Shown in pieces: positions 12,610 through 23,765 of a stretch of DNA of 64,000 nucleotides. The DNA is from Antitrichia curtipendula. Taxonomy: Eukaryota > Streptophyta > Bryopsida > Hypnales > Leucodontaceae. The stretch's first letter is position 1. Each line of letters starts with the position of its first letter. Made by a program: the position numbers and the translations under genes. The stretch is taken from positions 13,246,254 through 13,310,253 of the forward strand of contig OX579641.1 in the NCBI GenBank assembly GCA_951230915.1. The letters run 5' to 3'. A model generated the notes under the pieces. That model was not told the origin of the DNA. It worked only from the letters and a program-made list of their open reading frames with translations, and ran no database searches.

Positions 12610-12944
12610 TGTCGAGACATGCTTGGCTACGGTGTACTGTCTGTGAACAGTCATCGTACTGTTCCGTCCATAGTCGTGAACAGTCCACGGTCTACTATAG
12701 CAATGCCGTTTCAGATCAACCGTCGTTACGGATCGGGATCGGGACCCTTGGGAGACGATTCGCTCCAACCGGCAAGAACTACGTTATAGTACACTCTGAT
12801 CCTTGGAAAGACAGTGTGTGTGCTTTCACCGAGGTACGTAGGCAGCTTTCTCCACGAAGAGAAAGTGCGAGTGTCCACATTTGTTAGAGCATCAAGGCTA
12901 GATCGATTACACAAGTCAACGAGAGATCTGACTAAGTGTTATCA
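12610..12944 (+). repeat. 3' LTR of the copia element
   Basis: It is 335 bp, the same length as the 5' LTR with no difference noticed, and is followed by the second TTAAT target copy. Confidence 0.95.
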
Positions 12945-12949
12945 TTAAT

Positions 12950-14540
12950 TATATTTATTATTATTATTATTTTAATAATATAAATTACTAAAAAAATAAA
13001 ATCCAAATACATTAAGCTTATCATTTATTAATTTGAAATAAAAAAAATTCCATATAAATTCTTGAAAGCATAGAAGGTGGTTACGTAGTGAATACTTTAA
13101 TATATGGTTTTAGATAGAAACATGAATAGAAAGTAAAAATAGAATACCTTCTACTCTATATTATATATTCTTTCAGTAACAAAATAATCTTCTAGTTCAC
13201 TTCATTTTTGTCCCAAAATAATCTTTTGATTACATGTTGTGATGTGGAAAGAAGGAACTTAGTGGCAACTTCTAAGGTAATATGCTCTTAAAGCGACTAT
13301 TTAAGGGCTGGTCCACCTTTTTCACAGGCTTCTACAAACAAAAATATTTTAGATCATTTTTTAGAGAAAGAAAAATAGATGTGGAACCTAACATAAGTGG
13401 TGTTGTATTTTTCCAAGCATTTTTGAATTACTTATATATTTTCAAAGATTTGGGGCACCTATATGTAAACATAGGTCTTCTAAAATCCTTTCACTTGCAA
13501 CTTGTAAAGAGATATGTGAAATCAAAGACAATGATTGGCACTTGCAATAGAAAAACATATTTTTCTTGATGCATTCATTTGCTAAAATGGTCCATTTAAG
13601 GATCATCCCATCTCCATTCTCCACCTAAAATTAGGGGTAGTTTGAAGAAGATGGGCACTTTTAGAGCATACTACCTTAAACCAATGGGATGAAACTTGAT
13701 TCAAAATGTCCAAAGAATAACTTAGTACCATGTGAGTAGTGTAAACTGTTGAGAGTATTCCTTATATTAGTTGCCATTCATGGTCAAGTCAAAAGCCACA
13801 CATCAATAGCCACATGATCTTGGGCCATAGGTTGATAGATGCAAGTCCTAGGTCACAAGCATTGGTATTAGTCCACTCGAAGGAGCCTGTGTCAAAGTTG
13901 ACGGATTTTGTTAGACATCCAATGTAACAACCAATGTTTTTATGTCAACAATGACGTCCAATATAACATCTTTTAAATCATGAATAGAAAAATCATGATT
14001 AGTCATTTTTCTATTCAAGATTTTGTGCGAGAGTGTCCATTGCAATCTTGACTTTCCGTAGTCTATGTTGAGAGCTTTTGGAAATGAGTTCCAAATATAC
14101 TAGGTTTTGGAGAAAAAATCACATTAGAAATTCATTTAAAAAAATTATAGAGTAGATTTCGAGAAGCCATAAAGTAATTGGGGTTATGTATTTAGGCCTT
14201 TTTATCCTCATATTTTTATGGTGACTAACTTTTTAAATTTGACATATAAAAAGAGGATTGAAAGACATCAAATCACTTTCACAGTTTTAACACCGTCATG
14301 ATCAAACATTATAATCTTTCAATCCATGGGTGGTATTATTGTGTTTTCTTTTCCTATGCAATCTCCAAGATGTCAAGTTTGAATTTATATAATTTTAATT
14401 AAAAAAATTTAATACAACATTTTGTTGGCTTTTTATTCAATTTAGAGCAAATTGCTAGAAGCTCAAAAAAAGGCTTTCCGCATTTAGGGGTTAAATCCTT
14501 TTTGTTATTGGACAACTTTCTGCCAGCCCCCATTTAATAT
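12950..14540. other. AT-rich intergenic DNA upstream of the lipid gene
   Basis: No gene seen. A perfect 13-bp stem (TGAATAGAAAAAT at 13981-13993 with its complement at 14005-14017) forms a small hairpin. The 95-codon open frame near 13282 has no recognisable domain. Confidence 0.6.
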
Positions 14541-14549
14541 AAGTGAGCC

Positions 14550-14809
14550 GTTGATCCTTTTAAGAAAACGCGCCCCCCCCCCTAGCAGTCATTGATTTCA
14601 TTTAAAAACGCCAGCGGCGTGGCGTTCATCCTGCGCCGTCGATCTTGATAGATAAATCAGGGCCCCCCGTGCAGTCGTCGATGTAGGGCCGCGCAAGGAA
14701 AAAATAGGAACCGTCGATCTGCTGCGGACGATCTTCAGGGTTCGGCGCTCCCTGGTTCCAATGAATTTTATGCACGTTGGATTGTCCTTCGCCGCGCCGC
14801 GCCGAGGAG
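14550..14809 (+). promoter_or_regulatory. GC-rich promoter/leader of the phosphatidylinositol synthase gene
   Basis: Composition changes sharply from AT-rich to GC-rich here, as in plant promoter-leader regions. A run of ten C lies at 14573-14582. The motif CGTCGAT or close variants recur near 14553, 14637, 14676 and 14713. A good splice donor (GAG|GTGAG) at 14809/14810 suggests the end of a noncoding first exon. No clear TATA box was identified, so the transcription start is unknown. An ATG at 14761 would open an 18-codon upstream frame if transcribed and spliced as proposed. Confidence 0.55.
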
Positions 14810-15964
14810 GTGAGTTCGTGATCTGAGTTTGTCGCTGAAGATTGCTAAGTTAGTGATTGGTTCGTTTATTCCTTACCCTTTCCCGTCTGCTCCGCGTGCT
14901 CGAGAAGATTAGGGTTGTGAGTGCGATGATGCTTGGCATGGAACTCTGGGAGAGCGCAGACTTAGTAGGGTTTCGCTGACATTTTTCACGGTACGACGTC
15001 GCTCTGATTTGGTTGCGTTGCCTTGGACTGATTTATTCGAAGGAGTTTTAGTTCTGCAACATTTTGTGGTCGTGAGTCGATCACAGTGGTCCCTAGCCGC
15101 CGATTCCAGAGAAATTGATGTTGGACAGACTTTCTTTGGGGGCCTCTCAGTCATTTGTAACGCGCAGTTTTGGTGCAATTTGAAGTCAGTTCTTTCGCCG
15201 TTACAGGGAATGGAGATAAAATTCGAGAATTACGTTACAGGTGATAGAGGATCGGCTCGAAACTGGTAGCTGTCTTCCTTTATGTTGGAGAAGCATGGAT
15301 TTATCGTGTAGACACCTTTTCTGATGAAATTTGTATGTAGATGACTCTGCTTTTGTCTTGGCCAGAGATTTGGATTATGAAAATTTGCTGACTGGACCTA
15401 TGAACTGTTGCAAGATTGATTTCGTCTCTCTGTACATTCAGAACAAAACAATCGAGTCTCGTGATTTCTCGAGTTACATATATGTGATTCAGGATTGCAG
15501 GTTATTGCCTATTCAGAAAGGGTGGTAGGCAGAAAACATTTTACAGGCTTCTTAAATCAGCTCTTGTGTGACGATATTGCTCTTCATGAAACTTTTGGAC
15601 CAACACTTGTACTGCACAACATATGCAGATCTTGATTATCTAGGTTATATTGGCTAGGTTTCTCAGATTGACTTCTTCTTTCTAGGTTTCAACTCTGTTC
15701 TTCCTCTGTCCAGCGCTAAGGTAATGACACAATTAGGAGTTGTTGCATTATCATTAGATTTTAGCGAAAACGTCGAATTCTGAACTATAATTTATCCCTA
15801 TTTTATTGCATTTCTCATCTCCAATGCTCAATCAATTGGGTTCAACCTATTTGTTGAAAGCGTTAATTGCAGGAGTCCGAACTTGTCAATCCAATTACTA
15901 TCCATGTCATTCACGTGAAGTGCAGAAAGTTGGGGTTTCTAATTGGGGTGATCCATACATGCAG
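14810..15964 (+). other. Probable 5'UTR intron of the phosphatidylinositol synthase gene
   Basis: It runs from GTGAG at 14810 to a CATGCAG acceptor ending at 15964. The following 76 bases to the start codon at 16041 contain no ATG, which fits a spliced leader. The 86-codon frames inside have no family resemblance. The splice pairing is inferred; other donors or acceptors are possible. Confidence 0.45.
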
Positions 15965-16040
15965 GTGATTAGGAAGGGAAGCGACATTACGCTGGTGTGG
16001 TGGAGGGCGCAATTGGCGATCCTGGAAATTGTATCAAACT

Positions 16041-19036
16041 ATGGAGGAATCTTCTATCGAGGACTTGCCTAGGCAGAGTAGCTGGCCTATTTATCTTTAT
16101 ATTCCCAATCTTATCGGTGAGTAGCTCTCTGTATCCTCTAATATTTTTGGAGTCCCTGTGAGGTAACGACAACTATATCGCTGAGCATATTAACTATTAT
16201 TAGAGTGATTAAGTTTTTGAACTTTCTTGTTAGCAAATCAAGTAGGATTCAAATGCACCGAAGGATGCATTATTTTGAATCTGTATGCAAATAGGGGAAG
16301 GCTCAAAGTTTTATTTGTAGATGGCCTAAATGACATATGACAAGGCTTCAAAATCAATATGTACTGATTGTGCAGGATTTTAGGGTATGTGTCTCTGATA
16401 AATACCTCTACCTTGGTGTTTACCACAAGTTTTGCGCCCAGTGTTTGATAATTGAGTGTACATGATTTTCTTACAGGATATGCAAGGATTATCGCCAATG
16501 CTGCAGCGTTTGGAGTAGCTTTCACGAATAAGGAATTGTTTGCAATTCTTTACTTTGCAAGGTACAATTGAATACCAACACATCTCTCTACCATCTCTTT
16601 GATCAGGTAAACACACCTAGAAGCAACACTTTAGAACTGTTCTAATTGTTAAACTGACCAAATTTTAGATTGACTGTTGTTAGCAAGGGTTTCCAATGCA
16701 CCAAAGTATGCCTTGTTTGTATATACTGTTTGTTATGATTTCAAGGTTCAAAGTTTTAATGATAGGTGACCTAAAATCAACACATGTTCTGAAATTAAGG
16801 TGAAGAATATTCTCAAAATCAATGTACATTCATTGTGATAGATTTTAGGGTGTCGCATGTTGTTACCTATCGTGACTAGATATCGTTAAAATAGAATGTG
16901 ATTCGAGGAAGAAACTAAGAAGTTAATACTAATGTGACGGTCTGTAATTTTAAATGCCGGCCTGTATTCTTATGATATTGAATTCCAGTTGGAGCATGTG
17001 TTCATGACTTGTATATAGGAAACTAGTAAAGAGGTACTACATTTTGACATTCTTTGACCTGCAGAAATACATTTAAATTGTTTTGGAGATGACTGTTTGA
17101 TCTTGTTTGTGTCCCTGCAGCTTCGTATGTGATGAACTCGATGGCCGCTTTGCTCGCATGTTCAACCAGAGTACGTACTTCTGAGCTAATTATTTGAATT
17201 GATGTGAGTTACCTGTTTTTTTCTGAATTTCAATTTCCAATACAAGTTGCCAATCAGTCCATATGCTGGTTCCAACAATTTGCTTTGGCATCATAGGGCT
17301 GTGGTTTCACTGGTGCTCATGCTCCTGAGATTCTCATGTTGATTGCCTGTCCCAGAGTCGACGTTTGGAGCAGTTTTGGACATGGTAACTGACAGGTAAT
17401 TCCGCTGGTTTTGATAAAAAAATTCTTGATTGCATTATTTACTGTAAATCATTCTTGGAGTGTCTAATTTCTGGCTATGCAAGTGAGTGTTAATAGATTT
17501 TTGCAGCTTCTAAGTCCTCACAGTATGATCTGACCTCATAAGATAGGAATCGTCTAAAGAGAACTCTTCTGACGTTCTTGTTCCTGATTTGCCATTTATG
17601 TAGGGTGAGCACTGCTGCTCTCTTGGTACTTCTCACGCATTTTTATAAGTAAGTTTTCCTCATTAATGTAAAATTTACTGTTTAGTCTTCGTTGCTCATG
17701 AGTGAATGGAATTGGATACTGCTTATCTGAGGTACACTTTTTGAGATGTTTGTGGTAATTACAAGTGGTTTCAAATTGAGCTCACATACCATCGACGATT
17801 ATGTGGTCCCATGTTACCTGCTGACTCTAGGTTGTCCTGTTTCTATCTGAGTAGGACCCACTATGGATTGTTCCTGGGGCTTCTTGCCCTGGACATATCC
17901 AGCCATTGGCTTCAAATGTTCAGGTATGTTCTCTATTCAAGTACTGATGTTTTTTTAATATTCTACAGTACTATATACTATGAAAAATGAATGTCTATTT
18001 TATTGGATTGTTTCCCTTTCTTTTTTTCCAGTACCCACTTGTCGAGCAAGGCAAGCCATAAGGACATGGGTGACAGCAAGAGCACTTTACTTCGTCTATA
18101 TTATCAGCATCGCTACTTCATGGGATACTGTTGCATTGGGGCTGAGGTATAAATTTACAATTGCAGAAGTTATGTGGCTTTCATTGTATTTGATGAACCG
18201 TCTCAATTGTCTGAGTGTTATGACGTATAGTGAAATGTGTCGGGCTCACCAGAGTTTTTTTGGGTGTGGAACAGGTTGCTTATATTCTTCTCTACATGCT
18301 TGCTGCTGATGGAAACATCGGAAGCCCCTATGAGGTGCTCTTCTCATTTCATTGTCTCATGCTTTTGCTCTTTGTCCATCCAGAGGTTGCTAACAAATGT
18401 GGAACCGGTTAATTGATGCTGGTAGATTTATTTATTTATTTTACCTTGCAGGTGACGAGACATGCTGTTACCAACGGGACAGTCTATGGGATTTTATTAG
18501 CTATTGCTTTACCTGGCTGTGCAATCAAGCAACTTATTAATCTTGTTCAGGTACTTGCTTTGTTTGTTTGTGCTTTTCTAAAGGGTATTCTAGGCGACGG
18601 AAATGCTATATGTAAACTAGTGTATTTTTTAAAACTAAGGTCAATAAGGTAACCCCAAGAGGACGTGTTTTTGTGATCATTTATTACACCCTGGGCAGGA
18701 CAGCCAGTAGCCTAGCAATCGTTCGTGCTTTACTTCAAACCCTGCTAACTCCGCTGCACAAAGTGTGTGACTATGAGGGTCTTCAAAGAACACTGTAAAA
18801 TCAGGATGGGTGTCGTTTTTACTCTTCAAAGCTTCTGGTCTGGGGGAAGAAACCCTTTATTACGCTGGGTTTCCTCCTGCAGGTCCTCTAGAGTACAAAC
18901 TAGTTGACCTGTATGATCTCATCTTGAACCAGATTTACTGAACTTGGAAAATTCTATCTGATTGTCACAGATGAAGACAGCAGCAGATGTTTGCGTAAAC
19001 TTCGACATCCAGCAGCGAAGTTCCAAGAGCCAGTAG
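16041..19036 (+). CDS. PIS: Phosphatidylinositol synthase (CDP-diacylglycerol-inositol 3-phosphatidyltransferase), ten exons
   Basis: Coding exons: 16041-16116, 16477-16561, 17121-17170, 17356-17395, 17604-17648, 17855-17923, 18032-18146, 18275-18334, 18452-18550, 18971-19036. All introns are GT-AG. The sum is 705 nt, 234 residues, close to the roughly 227 of the Arabidopsis enzyme. The full CDP-alcohol phosphotransferase signature is present: D58-x2-D61-G62-x2-A65-R66-x8-G75-x3-D79-x3-D83. The Lys71 codon is assembled across intron 3. Choosing the AG at 17355 rather than two bases later keeps the x8 spacing. Plant-typical segments follow: LALDISSHWLQM, then RYFMGYCC, and a C-terminal MKTAADVCV. 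The enzyme joins CDP-diacylglycerol and myo-inositol to make phosphatidylinositol and CMP in endoplasmic reticulum or Golgi membranes; several hydrophobic segments fit a multi-pass protein. The frame is intact throughout, with no sign of decay. The ATG at 16041 is the first in the inferred leader exon. Confidence 0.96.
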
Positions 19037-19705
19037 CGGATTTTCTTTTACTTCTTCAGATATACTAGCAGTTGTGGTTTTGTATTGATTAGCTTGTTGT
19101 GTGAAGAGTTTGATTGAAGACTTCACAAGCAAGAGATCATTTAGAATGTATAATATAGCTTTGAATGACGCTCGAAATACTCCGCCAGAGGTCAGAATTC
19201 GACATGTATTATGTAATGCATCCTCTTGTTCGTTTGTTGTATTGGTTGAGGCAGATCTCCAGAAGGTTTGATCATAATCTGAAACTGTTATGCAAGAGTA
19301 AAGTCTGTTCGGCATATGCTCTTCTGAAAATGTAAATCTTAATCTACATGTTTCCTGGATCAATATTTTCTTGTTTCCTGAATTGCCTACTTTAGACCAG
19401 CTTCTATATTCTTACAAGTTAGGGCTTGCTGTAGGATAGAACTGGGGTAGGTAACTGAATTGGAAATCTCTACATTATAGCCATGGATGATCATTGTGAT
19501 TAGTGACTTCAATCATATTTCTCTTTCAAATATTTTTGGAAATCGTTTACAGTTCTAATTTTTACATGATAGGAATCTTTAGAAAGAGAGTTTGGGGATT
19601 GGAGAATGTCATGAACATGCTTGTTGGCCATCCTCCTTCCAAGTTACTCGAACTTTATTATTTGTGGTAGAAGTTGTAGTTTGTGCATCAGTTGTGACTG
19701 GTTTC
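19037..19705 (+). other. 3'UTR and downstream flank of the phosphatidylinositol synthase gene
   Basis: The sequence just after the stop is still less AT-rich than intergenic DNA and is probably 3'UTR to about 19.35 kb. No canonical poly(A) signal stood out. The 132-codon minus-strand frame at 18965-19363 overlaps the last exon and shows no family, so I do not call it. Confidence 0.4.
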
Positions 19706-19708
19706 GAC

Positions 19709-19810
19709 CACCTGGTGTTGAGTCTCATGAGCTTCATCGATGTTGAGTTTCATTTGCGCACCTGGTGTTGAGTTTCATATTCTCACCTGGTGTTGAGCTT
19801 CATCTTCCCA
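19709..19810. repeat. Imperfect minisatellite, CACCTGGTGTTGAG unit
   Basis: CACCTGGTGTTGAGTYTCAT occurs at about 19709, 19759 and 19784, with a degenerate half copy near 19738. Confidence 0.75.
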
Positions 19811-19910
19811 CAGCCTCTCAGTTTTTGCAAGCTTTATGTAGTTGCCACAGTGAGAACATTGCTACACTAATAATTTATTGTGAACCACACTAATCAATTT
19901 ATAAATGCTA

Positions 19911-20468
19911 CTCCCTCAGTCCCATAATGATCTGCTTGTTGGCCTTAATTTTTTGTCCCAAAATGATCTTCCTGTTGCACTCTGCGTAGATGGAGTAGGT
20001 CAAATTTGACTTGCTTTTGGGATTAGCAAAACAACTTGAAGTAGTAGTTTCCCTTTCATCCATGTAGTCATCAATCAAAAGATAAATGAAATGATTGGAA
20101 GGATCAATCAACATTGTTTGGTCTTATTTTTTGCATCTCTTTAAGTATATTCCAATTGAAGGAGATGAAGTTTTGGGAGGCAAAATAGAAGTCCATACAT
20201 AATCGTGGGCACGTACTAAATGTCCATAAAATGAAAACCTCACACAACAATTCAATGTCCACTGGTGTTGTTTGAAAATGCCCCCAAAATTTCACTTTTC
20301 AATACTTCAATACTTCACTTTGAAAAGGGCTTTGAGGCTCAAAGTTTCTTGGAAGCTAAGAGTGCACCAAACTCTACTTATCATGCGAAACAGGTCTTTA
20401 AAATGTTATTTTAAGCCGTAATCTAGAACATTCTGTCAAATAGGAAGATCATTTTGGGACAGAGGTAG
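19911..20468. mobile_element. Stowaway-like MITE (Tc1/mariner type)
   Basis: It is 558 bp. The ends are CTCCCTCAGTCCCATAATG and the reverse complement of CTACCTCTGTCCCAAAATG, giving about 22-bp terminal inverted repeats with three mismatches. TA dinucleotides flank it at 19909-19910 and 20469-20470. The CTCCCTC...GTCCC start and TA target are characteristic of Stowaway elements. A second subterminal copy of TGTCCCAAAATGATCTTCC lies near 19952. It has no coding capacity. Confidence 0.88.
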
Positions 20469-20470
20469 TA

Positions 20471-21637
20471 TAAGTTTTTACTCATGCTATTCATTTTGAT
20501 GAATATTCTTACTAAGGACGGACCACCCATTCCAAACTAGGAACTCATGCCCAACCTACAGGCCAATACAAGTATTTCCTACCAAGCTTAGAACAAATTT
20601 CCAATCAAAGCTTGGAATGTGTTTTTATTTCCATTTCAAGGTTGACACTAATAAGGTCATGACAAAGGTTCCAAAGTGTGGGAATTAATGAGCAAAAAAG
20701 TAGGAAATAGTGAGTAGAAAAGTAGTTCTTGAATGAACAAAATTGGAAGAGGGTAGACATTGGCTATGGGTTTTGAGCACTTTTTGGCTCTCAAATTCAT
20801 AGTAATTTCAATTTTGAGGATAAAATTAAGAAAATTTGCAATCCCTGAATTTCTTATCTTTCTATACGGGAAAAATTTGCATTGCCTCATATTGCTCATG
20901 ATCTATCCCATAATTGCTTAAGTGATCGACTATGGGTCAAATCATATTGTTCAATTGCTACCAGTAGTGCTAGCATGTCTATTTATACGCTTTTGAACTT
21001 GACGGGAATTTAGGCTTCAAGAATTGAAGGCATTGTATGTGACAATTCATGAAAAGCTCGAGGTATTTTCCTAATACATGTTCACTTCATTCTTTATTGC
21101 AAGTACATAGATGTTTAGTAGGAAAGTTTGTTTGAATAATATATTTAATGGACAATTGAACAAGATCCAATTTTAATTTTTTCTCCTTTTAAAATGGACT
21201 AAAGTCCCGAAATTTAAGCTTTGAACATAAATTTAGGTTGAATTTATGATGACTATAGTTTTAGAAAACACTTGTATGTATTTCTTTGAATAAAAGTTGA
21301 GGTATTTAAAAAAGAATGAACTACTATATCCAGAGAATTTGTTACAAATGATTTTCATTGAATGAATATATAACCCATATACATTTTTAAAAACACATGT
21401 TGAATTTTCTTAATTTTTGATAATTTGCTACACTTTATCTATTGAACTAGTCTAAAAAACTCACATAACTTATGAGAAGATCCAATTAGAAACCTCCATA
21501 AAATACTCATGTTGTCAGTGGATCTTGTCTTTGTTCATTTTTTTGTTTATATATATTTTTTTATTTTTTTTATTTTTTTATTTTATAAAAATAGTTAAAT
21601 TTTAAATTGATTTAAAAAAATAAAAACTTAATTCGTT
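20471..21637. other. AT-rich intergenic DNA
   Basis: No gene or structured repeat recognised; the T-rich and A-rich tracts end near 21600. Confidence 0.6.
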
Positions 21638-21776
21638 TTTTAAATTCTATTTTCAAATACTAGAAACAAGACTTGTGCTTTACCAGCTATAAGATTTGTG
21701 CTTAGATTATAGCTTCTAAATAGCATAATTATTTTAGCAAATTAGTAGAATTGTTTTTAGAGATCCTAATATCCTA
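21638..21776 (+). repeat. Dispersed repeat family C, copy 1
   Basis: It contains AAGACTTGTGCTTTACCAGC, then GTGCTTAGATTATAGCTTCT and ATCCTAAAGCA. The same order recurs at 28262-28440. Confidence 0.6.
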
Positions 21777-21827
21777 AAGCAAGTACGCACGTGTGCGTGC
21801 GTACATACACACACAAACAAAAATTTG

Positions 21828-21858
<31 letters not shown>

Positions 21859-22007
21859 CTATGTATGTATGTATGTATGTATGTATGTATGTATGTATGT
21901 ATGTATGTATGTATGTATGTATGTATGTATGTATGTATGTATGTATGTACTCATAAATTGTCAAAATACGAGATCTAAAATTCCAAAACAATTCTACTAA
22001 TTTGCTA
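21733..22007. repeat. Inverted repeat flanking a compound microsatellite
   Basis: The segment at about 21733-21758 (TTTAGCAAATTAGTAGAATT then GTTTTT) is perfectly inverted at about 21982-22007. Between them lie the CA, TA and TATG arrays. A further copy of the end motif AATTCTACTAATTTGCTAAA occurs near 31708, next to another (TA)n array. Confidence 0.75.
21829..21949. repeat. Compound microsatellite (CA)n-(TA)n-(TATG)n
   Basis: CA repeats run to about 21839 and TA repeats to about 21858. More than twenty uninterrupted 4-bp TATG units follow to about 21949. The open frames reported by translation across it are repeat artefacts. Confidence 0.97.
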
Positions 22008-22039
22008 AAAAAAATTAGTAGAATTTGTAAAAAAAGAAT

Positions 22040-23712
22040 TTACAAATGAAGAAGAGTGAGAGCGCATTTGGTAACTAAAGAGAGATTAGAAGTTGATAAG
22101 ATTTAGAAGAAATGTTTGAAAAACTCTTAGAACCATTAGAAGTTGAGATAATACAATAATTGAATAGGATAGTGGATAGAAGGTAAAGTGTGAACAAATA
22201 TTGTATAAAATTTCAAAGTCAATCTTTGGGATATAATAATGGAACTTACATACTGTTGAAGGGAAAGAGGTAGGGGAATAGAAAAGAACTAATGTTAGGA
22301 GTCTCTGAAAATGTATCACTAGATCCACTTCAAGTTGTGGGAAAAATTATCAAACCAACTCAAACCATGACAAACGATAGCAAATTTGTTGCATGTTGAG
22401 TCACCTACATGATGATGCCCAATACGAGGTAAGATCTTAACTTCTCCTAGTTCTTTTTGATATCATAAAATTCATATTTATATAAAGTAGTCAAATTACA
22501 AGTCTAAGTCGGAGTATCTAAATTAGATTAGTGTCGAATTTTGAATTCATAAGCTTGTAGAATAGGCTTAGAGGTTTTCAAAAATGTATCACACTTGTAA
22601 AATAAACTTAAACAAGACATGAGTGGATGAAGATTAGGACCTAAAATAGATGAAGTTTGAGGAAACTTCAAATGAAATTGAATGATGTCAAATTTATGTT
22701 TTAAGAAAAAATACCTTTCACTTGTGATTTAATAGCATCAATTTCTCTAATCTTTTTGCCTTTATAAAAGCTTTGACATATTCTTTTCAACTCATCTTTT
22801 TTTTAGCAGAATCACTTTCTTTTCTACATGTTTAAGTCACTTCATTAAAAACCATTTAATGTATATTTTGAATAGTAAATTTAAAAAAAGCCTATGCCTA
22901 TGTATTTACTACTTTATTTATTTTATATTTGAATTGAAAAACAATAGAGAAGAATATGTACATTTAAATATCAATTGTATGATTGCTTACTTAATCTTTA
23001 TTGATACACAAAAATAAAAATAAAAATGTTAAAAAGAATAGGAACACTTAAATGCCAAATGCATTATTGCTTATCTAATCATTTTTACATTTATCATCTT
23101 ATTTGATAATCCAAAAAAATAACTTGAAGTTGCGTCATTTAAATAATCCTCCAGTTTTATTTGGCATGTCTTCTTTTCAACCTTCTCAACCTTCTCGTCC
23201 TCTTTTTTCTATTTCTATAAATTCATTTTCTTATGAACTACAACAAGGACAACATTAAAACAATGCTACTATAAAGTGCTTATTATTGTTATGAAAAGAG
23301 CACATAGAAGTTCACAATGTTGTTATAATGTAGTAATATTAGTGGGTGAGAATTTATAATTTATTATTGCACAACTCTCTTAGAAATGCGAATGGAAGGT
23401 GAAATCATTGTCTGACAAGTGTGAGAAGCTTTTAAATACATATTTAAAAATTAAAAAATTGCAAAATTAAATAAGACAATGATGCTAAATTCATTTAGTA
23501 CAATGAAATTGACAAAAAATTTAGCCTCACAACTAAGACCAATAATGTAGCAAATTTAGTCAAATGTCGTAGTAAAAGTTATTCTACAAAATCAATTAAG
23601 AATGTCAGAATTAATACAAATTTGATGGATATATTAAATAAGTTAATTGAATCCACTACAAAAACTAAGAAATTAAAGAAAGAAGTCATTACGACCATGT
23701 ACAAAGATAGTT

Positions 23713-23765
<53 letters not shown>

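Larger units (their letters stand above)
7443..12944 (+). mobile_element. Complete Ty1/copia LTR retrotransposon, recent insertion
   Basis: The element is 5,502 bp. Two 335-bp LTRs begin TGTCGAG and end TTATCA, and they flank a gag-pol region. The 5-bp target duplication TTAAT lies at 7438-7442 and 12945-12949. A purine-rich tract adjoins the 3' LTR. Protein order is gag, protease, integrase, reverse transcriptase, RNase H, which defines Ty1/copia rather than Ty3/gypsy. The two LTRs look identical wherever I compared them, and the translations of both LTR frames are the same, so insertion is recent. It landed in AT-rich, gene-free DNA about 1.6 kb upstream of the phosphatidylinositol synthase leader. 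Its base composition is visibly richer in G+C than its flanks. Confidence 0.97.

Noticed and set aside
13190..13225. Second Stowaway copy (TTTTTGTCCCAAAATAATC)
   Set aside because: Only one end-like stretch, no partner terminus.
18965..19363. 132-codon minus-strand gene opposite the last PIS exon
   Set aside because: Overlaps a conserved exon and its 3'UTR, with no recognisable domain.
21734..22000. Long Tyr/Met/Cys/Val- or Ile/His/Thr/Tyr-repeat proteins
   Set aside because: Translations of the CA-TA-TATG microsatellite.
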